Origin: Fagopyrum homotropicum
Lineage: Eukaryota > Streptophyta > Magnoliopsida > Caryophyllales > Polygonaceae
Direction: 5' to 3'
NCBI GenBank assembly: GCA_033239125.1
Contig: BSWB01000004.1
Span: 29,199,501-29,263,500 of the forward strand
Length of the DNA stretch: 64,000 bases
Shown here: positions 9,043 to 19,463 of the stretch, in pieces
How positions within the stretch are numbered: the first letter of the stretch is position 1
Layout: every line of letters starts with the position of its first letter
Program-made: the position numbers and the translations under genes
Notes under the pieces: model-generated
Told to the model about the DNA's origin: nothing
The model's input: only the letters and a program-made list of their open reading frames with translations
Databases searched by the model: none

Positions 9043-10562
9043 TGATAGCATGAATTATAGTCTATATTTTAGGGTTTGTTTGGACGTTTTATCTTTCATA
9101 ATCTGCATGTTTGTATGTATATTATGTGATTTTACTACCATTTCATCTACCTTTGCGGGAATCGAGGTCTACACTTAGTTTTGTTGTAATCGTAGGTAAA
9201 ATGGCACGTTTTGCATCAAAAAGGAGCAAAAGGAGTCATGAGTCATTTGGAGCTACATCCAGGGAGCATAGTCATGGATTAAAGATTCACTTTGGACCAG
9301 TTTTGAGAGATTTCACATTCAGTTATGACTCACCTCGGTTGACCAGAGATTCATCTCGACCGAGGTGATCCAGAGACGCCGACTTGACCGAGGCGAACAC
9401 CTAGGACGCGGCGAGAATATTTTATTCTTGGCTGAGATCTTTTATCTTTGGAAGGTGATCTTATATTTTTGGGCTTGGCTCCTGGAAGGAAGAAGATATG
9501 CAGAATCATATATTTTACCTATATTTATGGGAAAATATCTTTCTAAGATTTATTATCTTTGGATGGTTATTTTCCTATAAAAAGGGTTGGATTTCCACAA
9601 ATCCAATATCTCGCTATTATCCCGCTTAGCACGTTATACACCATTGAAGGCTGCGAGATCCAGCATACATCGCTGCAACCATACTCCAGTTGGGAGTTTC
9701 GAAAAACTTTTTGAAGGTTGAAGGAAGATTGAAGATCATAGCTTTTATAGCTTTTTGGAGGGTTTTGTAAGATTGTCTTTAAATTTAATACTTTCATAAT
9801 GATGATGAGTGGCTAATTTCCTTGTGTGATTCTAGGGTGATTGGCTGAAGGTTGTGGGAAAAACAATGATAGAATAATCTTAGATTTCAGTAGGATCCTG
9901 AAAGTTCGAGTCTTTAACCTTAACCCTAAGCATCTCGCTCAGTCGATGAATAACTCGGCCGGGGTGGAATTTGGCTGACCGAGGTGACTTATCTGATCCT
10001 AAACCGAGAGTTAAGTGTTAGAGTTTGCCAAATCCTATTCTTATTACACCTTTCCTGGTCCAAAGCAAGCTTAGGATGAGACTTACCCGATAAAGGTTGA
10101 TTCTATTCCCTTAGATGGTGTGTTAGTTTGAGGTTATAGTTCTTTATCTTAATTCCTTGAGACTTACCCGGTAATAGGAGTTACGGTTTAGGATTAGTGA
10201 GTAGTGAGACTTACCCGGTCATCTAGTCCACTTTAGTAACACCTTCCCCTTGCAAAAATCTCAGGTTTGTCCGCTTATCTTTAGATCTTGAGTTGGAACC
10301 ACAACTAGAAGCTTTAATCCCTAGAATTGCACGTTTGCTTTATTGACTTCTTATTCATCTTTGATTGTGTTAATTGCTCTTGTGGTTAGTATTCACGAAG
10401 CTTACCGTTATTGACTTTGTTTCACCGAGTCCCTGTGATCGACCCTTGGAATTTCTTCCTTTTTACTACGATTGACCCGTACACTGCGGGTTCGCATCCT
10501 TGTTTTAAGCTTAAGTCTAGGGTTATAAATTTAAAGCTTGCACACACCGTTTAGAGCGAACA
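9043..10562 (+). repeat. Element B 3' LTR (1520 bp, 129-bp deletion)
   Basis: Same ends as the 5' LTR. It lacks the segment equivalent to 3278-3406 (129 bp); the junction TCTTTAA/ATTTAATAC is at about 9783. The B' copies of the tandem array retain the segment, so this is a post-insertion deletion. The ATG at 10538 lies inside this LTR and only by chance opens in frame with A gag. Confidence 0.93.
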
Positions 10563-10567
10563 ACCTT
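10563..10567 (+). repeat. Target-site duplication ACCTT, right copy (element B)
   Basis: Directly follows the B 3' LTR end GAGCGAACA and matches 2532-2536. Confidence 0.95.
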
Positions 10568-11026
10568 TCCGCGGAGTTCCTCACTAAGTTCTTTCCGCCA
10601 TCCAAAACGGCGGAACTTAGAGGTAAGATTAATGCATTTTCCATGAGATCTAACGAAAGTTTGTTTCAATCTTGGGGAAGGTTTCAGGATTTACTCTTGG
10701 ATTGCCCTCATCATGGCATATCCAAGCTTGCGTTGTTGGAGATATACTATAAGGGGCTGGATGTGGAGACACAATTCAAGCTCCAATCCCTCTCATGTGG
10801 CACATTCATGGACATGAGGGAAGATGACGCTTGGGACTTCATTGAGAAGCAAGCAAGAGAAATAGAGAAGTATTCCCACCGGAAAGTTGAGGGAAATCGT
10901 GTGGAGCAAGGAGCAAAGCTCACACATGAAGCTCAAGCTCAAATCTTTTCTCTCAACAATGAGATTAAAGAGTTGAAGGAAGCTATCAAGACCAACTTTC
11001 CAAAGCAACAAGGAAAGGATGTTGGC

Positions 11027-11216
11027 TACTTAGGCAACAACAACAATGGTCGTGGGAATACAAACCGCAACAACAATAACCGGAACAACAACCGGAATAA
11101 TTGGAATGGCAACAACAACAACCGTAACAACAATTGGAACAACAATAGGGGTTCAAACAACAACAATTGGGGCTCCAATCAACAAAACTCCGGTAACTCT
11201 TATCCTTCCAATTCGA
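11027..11216 (+). other. Asn-rich tract in Gag in place of a CCHC zinc knuckle
   Basis: About 60 codons dominated by AAC/AAT with interspersed Arg, Gly and Trp (NNNNRNNNWNNNRGSNNNN). It sits where gypsy nucleocapsid domains usually carry CCHC, after a coiled-coil-like helix (SLNNEIKELKEAIK). The Arg/Gly/Trp spacing could bind RNA, but it may be expanded CAA/AAC repeat DNA. Confidence 0.7.
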
Positions 11217-11899
11217 ATTCACTAACTCCATTTTCCTCTTCCTCTACTCCTTTGAAAAGTCAGGGGCAAACATCTAATGGAGGAAATACTTCGGGGAAGG
11301 AGAAGCCCGATCCCATGTTGGAAACGATTTTGGGAAAGCTTCAAGGTTTGGAGAACCGTATCATTAAGGTTGATGATCAAATCTCTAAGGTTGATAAAGC
11401 CCAAAAGGTTTTAGAAAACCAAATGTTCAGCCAAGCGAAGGAAGTTCCTAGGAATCAAGGGAAACTTCCAGGAAAAACGGAGGACAACCCTAAGGGAAGG
11501 GTCATGGCAATCACAATTAGGAGCGGAGTGACTACCACCGATCCGCAGCCTCAGTTTGTTGAAGTCTCTGTTGAGAAAGACAAAGAGAAGGGGAAGGAGA
11601 AGGAAGATGTCTACGTTCCTCCTCCGGCTTACAAACCTCCCCTACCATTCCCTCAATCTAGAGCGAGAGCACGCCTAGATAAACAATTTGGTAAGTTTAT
11701 AGAACTCATGAGCAAGCTGCATATTAATATACCTTTCATTGATGCTATTGTAGGTATCCCGGCTTATGGCAAGTTCTTAAAGGAGATCCTCTCTAACAAG
11801 AGAAAGTTAGAGGACTTTGGAGAGGTTAAGATGAGTTCGGATTCTTCGGATCTCATCAAGACCATGAAGGAGAAAATGCCCCCAAAGCTAAAGGATCCG

Positions 11900-12260
11900 G
11901 GGTCGTTTTGCATTCCTATAGGAGTGGGAGATGTCACATATGATGCATTATGTGACTTGGGAGCAAGTGTAAGCATCATACCACTTGCATTATGTAGGAA
12001 GATCGGTTTAGGCGACCCTAAACCGGTGAAGATGACGTTGTACATGGCGGATCGATCCATCACTCGTCCCGTCGCTATTGTAGAAGATGTCCCGGTCAAG
12101 CTAGGTAAATTCTTTGTTCCCATTGATTTTGTTGTGCTTGACATTCCTGCAGATAGTCCGGTCCCGATCATACTCGGAAGACCGTTTCTTGCAACTTCCG
12201 GCTGCATAGTCGATTGCAAGAATGCTAGGCTCGCCTTTGACATAGGAGAGGAGAAGGTAG
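11900..12260 (+). other. Aspartic protease domain of element A Pol
   Basis: Contains ALCDLGASVSIIPLALC, with the catalytic Asp at 11954-11956 (DLGAS, the Athila-type variant of D[ST]G), then VPIILGRPFLAT, the flap-side and second conserved strand typical of retropepsins. It cleaves the polyprotein. Confidence 0.85.
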
Positions 12261-12509
12261 AGTTCGTTCTTTCCACTCTAGTGAAGGAACCAATCTTTGA
12301 TGAGGATATATTCAATATCCAAGATGAAGAAGGGTTGTCTGGGGAGGAGGTAAGTGCTATTCTCTTCAAAGATCCTTTACAAAAGGTTATTACTATGAGT
12401 CTAATGGATGTAGGGGAAGAAGAGGAGTGCAATGAGGCAATTGAAGCCTTAGAAGCACAAGAAGAGGTGTTTGAAGTGGAGTTTGAGAAACTCCACGACG
12501 AGGCAGAAA

Positions 12510-12690
12510 ACGTGAGAATCCACGGCCATACACTATATTCCACGGCCGTGGATTTCACCAACCAAAGCGTGGCCCACTCCAGAGGGTTACACGGTCGTGG
12601 AGGAAATAGAGAAACCGTATTTCCTTTCCACGCCCTAAACCACGGCCGTGGAGGATGCAGGGAAACCGTGATTCAGGCCGTGGAAGAGGG
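12510..12690. promoter_or_regulatory. Motif-A cluster inside gag-pol (protease-RT linker)
   Basis: Perfect TTCCACGGCCGTGGA at 12538-12552, CCACGGCCGTGGA at 12640-12652, and several half-sites. The long form CCACGCCCTAAACCACGGCC is the same as in the LTR. The stretch is translated in frame (GLHGRGGNRE, LNHGRGGCRE) in a poorly conserved linker, which suggests selection or spread at the DNA level. Confidence 0.65.
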
Positions 12691-12959
12691 TGATCGTATC
12701 TCTTCTTCAACTTCTTTTGATTCTTCTCCCACACCTTCTACACCCTTATACACTTCTAAGGAGGCATCGGATGCTCCTCAAGATTCATTGGAGACTCCGA
12801 TCGCGATGGAACTAAAGCCACTTTCTACTCATCTAAGGTACGCTTTTCTAGGACCCAATTCTACCTTTCCGGTTATCATTAGTTCCGATCTAAGCATAGA
12901 TGAACATAATGAGCTCATGGTTGTCCTTAGGAAACATAGAAAAGCTTTAGGATATACTA

Positions 12960-13860
12960 TTGAGGACTTAGTAGGAATCAAACCTTCCTTATGCATGCAT
13001 AAAATACTAATGGAAGAGGACTTTAGGACTTCAAAACAACCTCAAAGGCGGTTAAATCCGACCATGAAAGAGGTTGTCAAGAAGGAAATTCTTAAACTTC
13101 TTGATGCAGGTATCATCTACCCTATCTCCGATAGCAAGTGGGTGAGTCCGGTTCAAGTAGTTCCGAAGAAGGGAGGAATGACGGTCATCACCAACAAGAA
13201 TAACGAACTCATTCCTACCCGAACCGTAACGGGATGGCGGATGTGCATAGACTACCGCAAGCTTAACAATGCGACGAGGAAGGATCACTTCCCATTGCCA
13301 TTGATTGACCAAATGCTTGAAAGGTTAGCGCAACATTCACACTTTTGCTATCTTGACGGTTATAGTGGTTTCTTTCAGATTCCGATACACCCGTATGATC
13401 AGGAGAAGACCACATTCACGTGCCCGTGGGGTACGTTCGCTTATAGGAGAATGCCGTTTGGGCTTTGCAACGCCCCAGCCACCTTTCAAAGGTGTATGAT
13501 GGCCATCTTCTCCGAATACATTGAGGAAATCATGGAGGTCTTCATGGATGACTTCTCTAAATACGGTTCCTCTTTTGACAATTGTCTTTCTAACCTTGCT
13601 CTTGTATTACAAAGGTGTGAAGACACTAACCTAGTTCTTAATTGGGAGAAGTGTCAATTCATGGTTAAGGAAGGAATTTTTATAGGACACTTAATCTCTA
13701 GTAGAGGGATTGAGGTTGATAAGGCGAAAATAGAGACTATAGAAAAGCTTCCTCCCCCAACTTCGGTGAAAGGGATAAGAAGTTTCCTAGGACATGCCGG
13801 ATTCTATTGACGCTTCATAAAGGATTTCTCTAAAATATCAAAACCGCTAACTAATCTATT
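12960..13860 (+). other. Reverse transcriptase domain of element A Pol
   Basis: Shows the Ty3/gypsy order: SPVQVVPKKGG, WRMCIDYRKLNNAT, CYLDGYSGFFQIPI (first catalytic Asp), TFTCPWGTFAYRRMPFGLCNAPATFQRCM, then VFMDDFS at about 13538-13558 (FMDD is the Athila form of YxDD) and IRSFLGHAGFY. The TGA at 13808 lies just after GHAGFY, at the start of the RT connection region. Confidence 0.93.
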
Positions 13861-13969
13861 GATGAAGGATGCAGTTTTTGAGTTTTCGCAGGAATGCTTG
13901 GATGCGTTTAACATGATCCGGGAAGCTCTAATTTCAGCACCTATTATCCAACCTCCGGATTGGAACCTT

Positions 13970-14340
13970 CCCTTTGAGGTTATGTGCGATGCTAGTGACG
14001 TAGCTATAGGAGCTGTTCTTGGACAAAGAAAGGAAGGGCGAACCCATGCCGTATACTACGCTAGCAAGACGCTAGATGAAGCGCAGCTCAACTACGCCAC
14101 TACGGAAAAGGAATTTTTAGCCATTGTTTATGCTATTGACAAATTTCGCTCTTATCATGTAGGTGCAAAGGTGATTGTCTACACGGATCATGCTGCGATC
14201 CGGTACCTCCTTGCAAAGAAGGATGCGAAGCCAAGGCTAATTAGATGGATTCTTCTCCTACAAGAATTCGATCTAGATATCTGCGACAAGAAAGCTTCAG
14301 AAAATTCTGCTGCGGATCATTTGAGTCGCCTAACACATCT
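13970..14340 (+). other. RNase H domain of element A Pol
   Basis: Catalytic-type motifs are present: VMCDASD, YATTEKEFLAIV, VYTDHAAIRYL and ENSAADHLSRL. The domain degrades RNA in the RNA-DNA hybrid. Confidence 0.9.
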
Positions 14341-14599
14341 AGAGGACGACCATTTACCTATAGATGACTCCTTCCCGGACGAACACCTACACATTATAGA
14401 GGAGTGCATCGATGTGATCTCTAAAGGTAACGAACCATGGTTTGCTGACTTTGTTAACTATTTGGTTTGTCAGGAGATACCGCCCGGATTATCCTACGCG
14501 CAAAGAAAGAAGTTCTTTAAGAATGTCCGGGAATACTTTTGGAATGAACCTCTCCTATTTAAGAGAGGTCCGGATGGAATTATTCGGCGATGTGTGCCG

Positions 14600-15712
14600 G
14601 AAGATGAGATGCAAAGTGTCATCCGCCATTGTCACTCACTACCATGTGGAGGACACGTTAGTTCGAACAAGACTAGCGCTAAGGTATTGCAATCTGGATT
14701 CTTTTGGCCTACCTTATTTAGAGATATGCAATCCTTTGTTTCTTGCTGCGATGCTTGTCAAAGAACAGGAAATATCTCTAGGAGGAATGAGATGCCTCTC
14801 AATAACATCCAAGAGGTGGAGATTTTCGAGGTTTGGGGAGTTGACTTTATGGGACCGTTCCCATCATCTTGTGGAAACCAATACATACTCTTGGCGGTGG
14901 ATTACGTTTCTAGATGGGTGGAAGCAATTGCCTCTCCCACCAATGATGCCATGGTGGTGGTTAAGTTCTTTAACAAGACCATCTTCCCACGATTTGGGAC
15001 ACCAAGGACTATCATTAGTGATGGAGGTTCTCACTTCATTGCCCGGCGCTTTGAAGCTCTTCTAGCTAAGTATGGGGTTACTCACAAGATCGCCACCCCT
15101 TATCATCCACAAACTAGTGGACAAGTTGAGATCTCAAACCGGGAGATCAAAGGAATCCTAGAGAAGACGGTTTCAAGGACTAGGAAGGATTGGTCCTTGA
15201 AGCTTGATGATGCATTGTGGGCGTACCGGACTGCATACAAGACTCCCATAGGAACCACACCATACAACCTTGTGTATGGGAAGTCTTGTCACTTAGCGGT
15301 GGAGTTGGAGCACAAGGCGTTTTGGGCTATCAAGTGGTTGAATTTTGGCATGAAGGAAGCGGGAGAGAAGCGTCTATTGGACCTTAATGAGCTTGAAGAA
15401 CTCCGCTTGAACGCCTATTAGAACGCCAAGATTTACAAGGAGAGAGCAAAGCGTTGTCATGATAAGCATATCATTCCAAAGCACTTCAAAGAAGGAGATC
15501 AAGTTCTCCTCTTCAATTCAAGGCTTCGTCTCTTTCCAGGTAAGCTTAAATCTCGTTGGACCGGACCTTTTCTAATTAAGCGTATTTTCCCCCATGGTGC
15601 AGTTGAAGTATGGGGTGAAGCGGGCGGAAGCTTTAAGGTGAACGGTCAACGACTCAAGAAGTATACGCCGGAACTCCAAGCTGAAGAGTTCGCACCCACC
15701 GCACTCGTATAA
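14600..15712 (+). other. Integrase domain of element A Pol
   Basis: Zinc-binding HHCC region (HCHSLPCGGH then CCDACQ), catalytic core with D in WGVDFMGPF, D in IISDGGSHF (15020-15022) and E in GQVEISNRE (15128-15130), then a C-terminal region (LLFNSRLRLFPGKLKSRWTG). There is no chromodomain, which fits Athila. TAG at 15419 cuts the C-terminal tail; the frame stays open after it to 15712. Confidence 0.92.
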
Positions 15713-15956
15713 GTGCGAATTTGGTCTAGCTACGGACCTTAAACAAAGCGCTTCTTGGGAGGCAACCCAAGGTATTGCATTTACGTTTTTGTTTTTGATT
15801 CATAGAGTAGCTTAGTTTAGATGTTTTTGCTTTATTTTGCCTTCGATTCCTTCCGGTATGTTCGTGTTTTTGGATGTAGGGACAGTGGAAAAGGAAAGGG
15901 GAAGAGTAATTTTGGAGAAAAGTGACGAAACTTAGACTTTGGAGCATTACAGAGAG

Positions 15957-16083
15957 TTCCACGGCCTAAACCACGGTCGTGACAGCTACAGTGACCGTAA
16001 TTTCAAAAAGCCTTTGAAAAATCACCAAAACCACGGTTCCGTACATTTCCACGGCCGTGGAAACCCCCGATAGACCGTGGTTT
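15957..16083. promoter_or_regulatory. Motif-A cluster upstream of internal TATA box
   Basis: TTCCACGGCCTAAACCACGG followed by TCGTGAC, then ACCACGGTTCCGT, a perfect TTCCACGGCCGTGGAA near 16049, and GACCGTGG ending at 16080, 23 bp before TATATAA. Confidence 0.65.
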
Positions 16084-16101
16084 TCAAAAATTTTGCCGGC
16101 C

Positions 16102-16112
16102 ACTATATAAAC
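16102..16112 (+). promoter_or_regulatory. Internal TATA box of element A (putative 3' ORF promoter)
   Basis: ACTATATAAAC. TATATAA starts at 16104, 438 nt before the ATG at 16542, the same distance as in element B. Confidence 0.55.
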
Positions 16113-16541
16113 TACGTTCTTCACAAAACACATCTGAAAAACCCAATTCCACGCCCTCTTTCGCCGGAATCACGCCCCTCACCTAAATTCTTCGTTTGTT
16201 AATCGTTTTCAACGATTCTTCGACCCAAACTGAAGCAAATCCAACCACCAACGAGATCCAAGCAACGATTCGAGCGGCAAATCACCAAGGAACGCAGAAT
16301 TCGGATTTTAAAATCCGAAACCTAGGTTTTTTCCGCTCTTCTCTATCTTTGTCAATTCGGCTTCGTTTTTGCTAGCATTTATAGGAGAACTGATTGAAAT
16401 TGGAAGAAATTAGTCTAGGACTGCTTGATTGCTGAGTTTGGCTGTTGATTGTTGAGTTTTGCGAAAAGTCGAGACGAACCACGGTCTTTGTCAATTCCAC
16501 GGCCGTGGAACACCAAGAACAGACCGTGGTTTTCAACAGTA

Positions 16542-18101
16542 ATGGATTTTGTGAGGAGAGTTTCTGGGAGGATTAAGGACAAGAACAATAAGAAGGATAA
16601 GAACAAAAAGAGGAAGGGTAACCCCTCTTCCTCTTCATCCTCTAGAGCACCACTACCTTCCTCCCCTTCACCTCCATCATCACCTTCATCACCTTCACCT
16701 CCTAGCCCTAAGGTTCCTACCATTCACGAGGATCATCTCGACGCCTTAGAGAGGATCCACAAGAGAACCGTTATAGGACCTAGGTACCTACTGTTAGAGG
16801 ATTTAGCCCCTCTATACATCATAGATGACCTTACTTGGCTCTTGGATAGAGCCGGATTAGTTGTCTTCTCGGCTATCCAAGAGGACGTATATGAGGAGAT
16901 CACGAGAGAGGTTGTGACGTCTTTTGAGCACAGCCACGTTGATAGGACAATTTCTTTCCGTCTGATGGAAAGGAACTATGATTTCTCCATCCGGGAGTTC
17001 GGAGCCTTCTTTGGGTTCCAAGAGACCTTTAATGGTCGTTTCCCCAGCGGCGTTTACGCCAAGGATTTCTGGGAAGAGGTCGCCATGATCTATGCCAGCG
17101 AGGACCGCTGGCAACCAGCTGATACCAAGGCTAAGTTGATGTATCACTTAGCCTTGAAGATTGCTCACCGGGTACTTTCTGTGTGTCTCTTCCCTAGGAC
17201 GAAGACACCTCAGAAGATCAAGACGGATGAGCTCTTTCTGTTGTACTCCATGTTGTATGGGCGCCCTGCTGACTGCGCCACCCTCTTAGCTGCTACCATG
17301 AGCAAACTAAAGAACAATAGGGCTGACAACATTGGATATGGTGGGATAGTCACCCACCTTGCTAGGATGTTGGTGGTAGATTTTTCAGCATGTACACGTA
17401 TTCCTACCGTACCCCTAGGACTCCAGGCATTCATGACTAGAGGTCTCATCTTCCCTACCCATAGAGGTCCACCTTATGCAGCTATGCCATGGGAGAGCAG
17501 GACGGGGAGGGGCATTGAGTGGCTCCCGGAGTATTCCATTATGGCTGGACGCCATAACTGGAAGGAGACGTTCGCTGCTATGCATGCGAACAGGATTGCA
17601 GCCCCTCCATATGTTCCACCACCACCGGTAGTTGAGGAGGAGATGAGAGATCCTTATGAGGGAGGAGGAGGAGCAGAGCAGGATTTTGGCACGTTTCCGG
17701 ATCAGCCGAACATAGCTTCTGATGTGCCTAGACGTTCTCCACGTCCCGCCAGAGCTTCAGGTTCATCTTCTCGCCGCGCCAGCGTGAGCGAGAGACCCAC
17801 TTGGATGGAGACACCTCCTGCATGGTACGGAGCTCCACCACCATGGTCTGCACAACATCCACCGCCACCAGCACCAGCACCGTCAGATGCTCCGGGGTGG
17901 TACAGCCAGGCTCCAGGTTGGTATGAGCAGATGCCAGAGTGGGCTACTAGCCTTTCTGATAGAGTGGGAGCATTGGAGATCCGAGCCGACGCTAGAGATG
18001 GACGTATGGATGACCTCGATCATATGATGAGAGACGTCTACCGCCAGCAGTTCGGGCGGTACTATGACCCTAGCTTCCATCCATTCCTGCCTCCACCGTA
18101 G
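16542..18101 (+). CDS. Element A env-like / ATHILA ORF-1-type protein
   Basis: Intact ORF. I chose ATG 16542 (519 aa, MDFVRRVSG) rather than the upstream in-frame ATG 16449 (550 aa) because the extra 31 codons are motif-A DNA and B starts at the matching point. N-terminus basic (KDKNNKKDKNKKRK), then a Ser/Pro tract, a globular middle with FRLMERNYDFSIREFGAFFG, TPQKIK, GYGGIVTHLARM and PYAAMPWE, then a Pro/Trp-rich segment with PGWYSQAPGWYEQMPEWA and a helical end. It resembles the Athila ORF-1 family, of unproven function. The basic N-terminus could be nuclear or nucleic-acid-binding; no signal peptide or transmembrane helix is evident, so an envelope role is not supported here. Confidence 0.8.
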   Translation: MDFVRRVSGRIKDKNNKKDKNKKRKGNPSSSSSSRAPLPSSPSPPSSPSSPSPPSPKVPTIHEDHLDALERIHKRTVIGPRYLLLEDLAPLYIIDDLTWLLDRAGLVVFSAIQEDVYEEITREVVTSFEHSHVDRTISFRLMERNYDFSIREFGAFFGFQETFNGRFPSGVYAKDFWEEVAMIYASEDRWQPADTKAKLMYHLALKIAHRVLSVCLFPRTKTPQKIKTDELFLLYSMLYGRPADCATLLAATMSKLKNNRADNIGYGGIVTHLARMLVVDFSACTRIPTVPLGLQAFMTRGLIFPTHRGPPYAAMPWESRTGRGIEWLPEYSIMAGRHNWKETFAAMHANRIAAPPYVPPPPVVEEEMRDPYEGGGGAEQDFGTFPDQPNIASDVPRRSPRPARASGSSSRRASVSERPTWMETPPAWYGAPPPWSAQHPPPPAPAPSDAPGWYSQAPGWYEQMPEWATSLSDRVGALEIRADARDGRMDDLDHMMRDVYRQQFGRYYDPSFHPFLPPP

Positions 18102-19463
18102 TGACGACCTTGAGGACCGACAGTTTAGCCGCTCCACCGCCATTTTGTGAGTCTTTTTCTTTCTTTTTTTTTCTTTTTCTTTTATTTGAATATTAGGGAC
18201 AATGTTTGTTCCAAGTATGGGGTGGGGTGTGACTAAAAGTTTGTAATAACTCTTACTCACTTTGATTGCTTCTATTGAGACTATCTTTCATGTTCATTAT
18301 ATTGTTGCACGTTTCATTATTGCATTGCATGAAAAAAGAGTTTGAAAAACCCATAAAAATCGAAAAATTTTGAAAATTTTGTGCATCTAAGGATTGAGAT
18401 GATTTCTATGATAATCGCTACTTGTGAATTGAGTTTTGATGACAATTGCATGCTTAAACGAATAGTGAATTGAAAAGAAATTAAATGAGTTGATTATGCT
18501 ACTTTTTGCAAGTTTCATAATGTGATGAATGTTACTTAAATCATGTTGAGAAAATAAGGTTGAAATCACACTATAAGTTCTTATACTTCTTGTTGAGATG
18601 ATTAAGGCAATTCGATTTTCTTTCTTCTTTCTTTGATCATTTAGCCCCTCATTGAAATTATGGCCTCCTTACCTATCCGGGAATTTGGAGGAGTTGATTG
18701 ATATTAGCATGTTTGATGTGGGAGGGCCTTGAAAGCAATTATTTGCAATCAAAAGAATAGAAAGAAATTGTAGGTTTGGGGAAGTCAATCATGACGATGA
18801 GTAACTCGGCACCATTCACATAGCCGGGTGTTTGTGTCTTGCCAAAGTTGGATTGAGCGATATTCCTAGCGGATTATGGTATGTGCGCTAAGGGTTTGAG
18901 GCATCTCATGAAAATTTGAGAAACGCCAATCTCCTAGGCTTCGGTTTTTGTGCACCTCTATCCATAACTCCAAAAGTAAAGTCGAAAAATGAAAGGAAGA
19001 GAGCGAAGCTCTAAGTTGAAAGTGTTGCGGAAACCGCAAGAGAAGAAGAAAAGAGTAGTTATCCACTTTCCCGGATTCATGCACCACATTCCTTAAAGTA
19101 TTCCTTCCCTTTCCACATTCTAGACCTTTTGAAAGTCCTTAAGATCAAAAGAATGTTATATGACTTGGTGATCTAAATTGAAGTTTCTTATGATTGAATT
19201 TTGATAATGTTTGAAGGTTATGATGTTTGTATGGTAGTTTAATTGATTCATGAGATTTCTTTACTCTTTACTCTTTGATCAAGTGTTTGAAAGTCTTATA
19301 AGCGAATGAAGCAAGATTTGAGAATGATCTATTGATTAGAAGGCACATTCATCCAAAACAAGTATTGCTTTGAGAAGGTACACATATTTCATTCTAACTT
19401 GTGTTTTAAAGCTTTTTGAAAGACCTTGCTTAGGGACAAGCAAGTGGCAAGTATGGGGTTATT
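18102..19463 (+). other. Element A 3' UTR with conserved block, hairpin and polypurine tract
   Basis: Noncoding. A pyrimidine run at about 18152-18184; a block at 18560-18970 conserved with B, densest at 18771-18850; the hairpin CTTGCTT-AGGGAC-AAGCAAG (19425-19444); and the polypurine tract AGTATGGGGTTATTT ending at the LTR start. Confidence 0.8.
18771..18960 (+). other. Conserved 3' UTR block (A copy)
   Basis: Counterpart of 8356-8550. In the first 80 bp I count only about one to three differences, then the match weakens but resumes at CTAGGCTTCGGTT. Confidence 0.7.

Larger units (their letters stand above)
2537..10562 (+). mobile_element. Element B: non-autonomous Athila-like retrotransposon nested in A gag
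   Basis: An 8026-bp complete element. LTRs at 2537-4186 and 9043-10562 both run TGATAGCA...GAGCGAACA, bounded by ACCTT on both sides. The primer site is a perfect tRNA-Asp type. The interior lacks protease, reverse transcriptase and RNase H; it has a chimeric ORF ending in an integrase remnant (4311-5390) and an env-like ORF with one stop (6209-7603). Noncoding parts (hairpin after the pol position, a 3' UTR block, the hairpin before the polypurine tract) closely match A. B was therefore probably moved in trans by an Athila-type partner such as A's family. The LTRs look only about 2% diverged outside one deletion. Confidence 0.93.
10568..15712 (+). pseudogene. gag-pol: Element A gag-pol, main part, two nonsense codons
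   Basis: Continues the gag frame from 2536 and runs 1715 codons to TAA at 15710-15712. Order: rest of the Gag capsid region, Asn-rich nucleocapsid-like region, aspartic protease, a linker rich in motif A, reverse transcriptase, RNase H, integrase with a C-terminal tail. It replicates element RNA into DNA in particles and inserts it in the nucleus. Two stops break it: TGA at 13808-13810, where CGA (Arg, before RFIKDFS) is expected and the change is CpG-type, and TAG at 15419-15421, most simply from GAG. No frameshift was seen. Combined with the first 255 codons the total would be about 1970 codons. No CCHC zinc knuckle was found. Catalytic motifs are kept, so it was probably active recently. 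Confidence 0.9.
15713..16541 (+). other. Element A inter-ORF region: hairpin, motif-A clusters, internal TATA
   Basis: Begins with GACCTTAAACAAAGCGCTTC and the hairpin CTTGGG-AGGCAA-CCCAAG (15754-15771), which is shared with B. A motif-A cluster follows at 15957-16083, a TATA box at 16104, and another motif pair at 16478-16530 ahead of the env-like ATG. The hairpin block is a recurring post-pol feature of Athila-type elements. Confidence 0.75.

Noticed and set aside
10538..10567. ATG 10538 as the start of A gag-pol
   Set aside because: It lies inside the B 3' LTR; the real 5' part of gag is at 1772-2536 in the same frame.
16449..18101. True envelope glycoprotein (retrovirus-like) in A
   Set aside because: No signal peptide, membrane span or cleavage site is visible; the env label is positional only.
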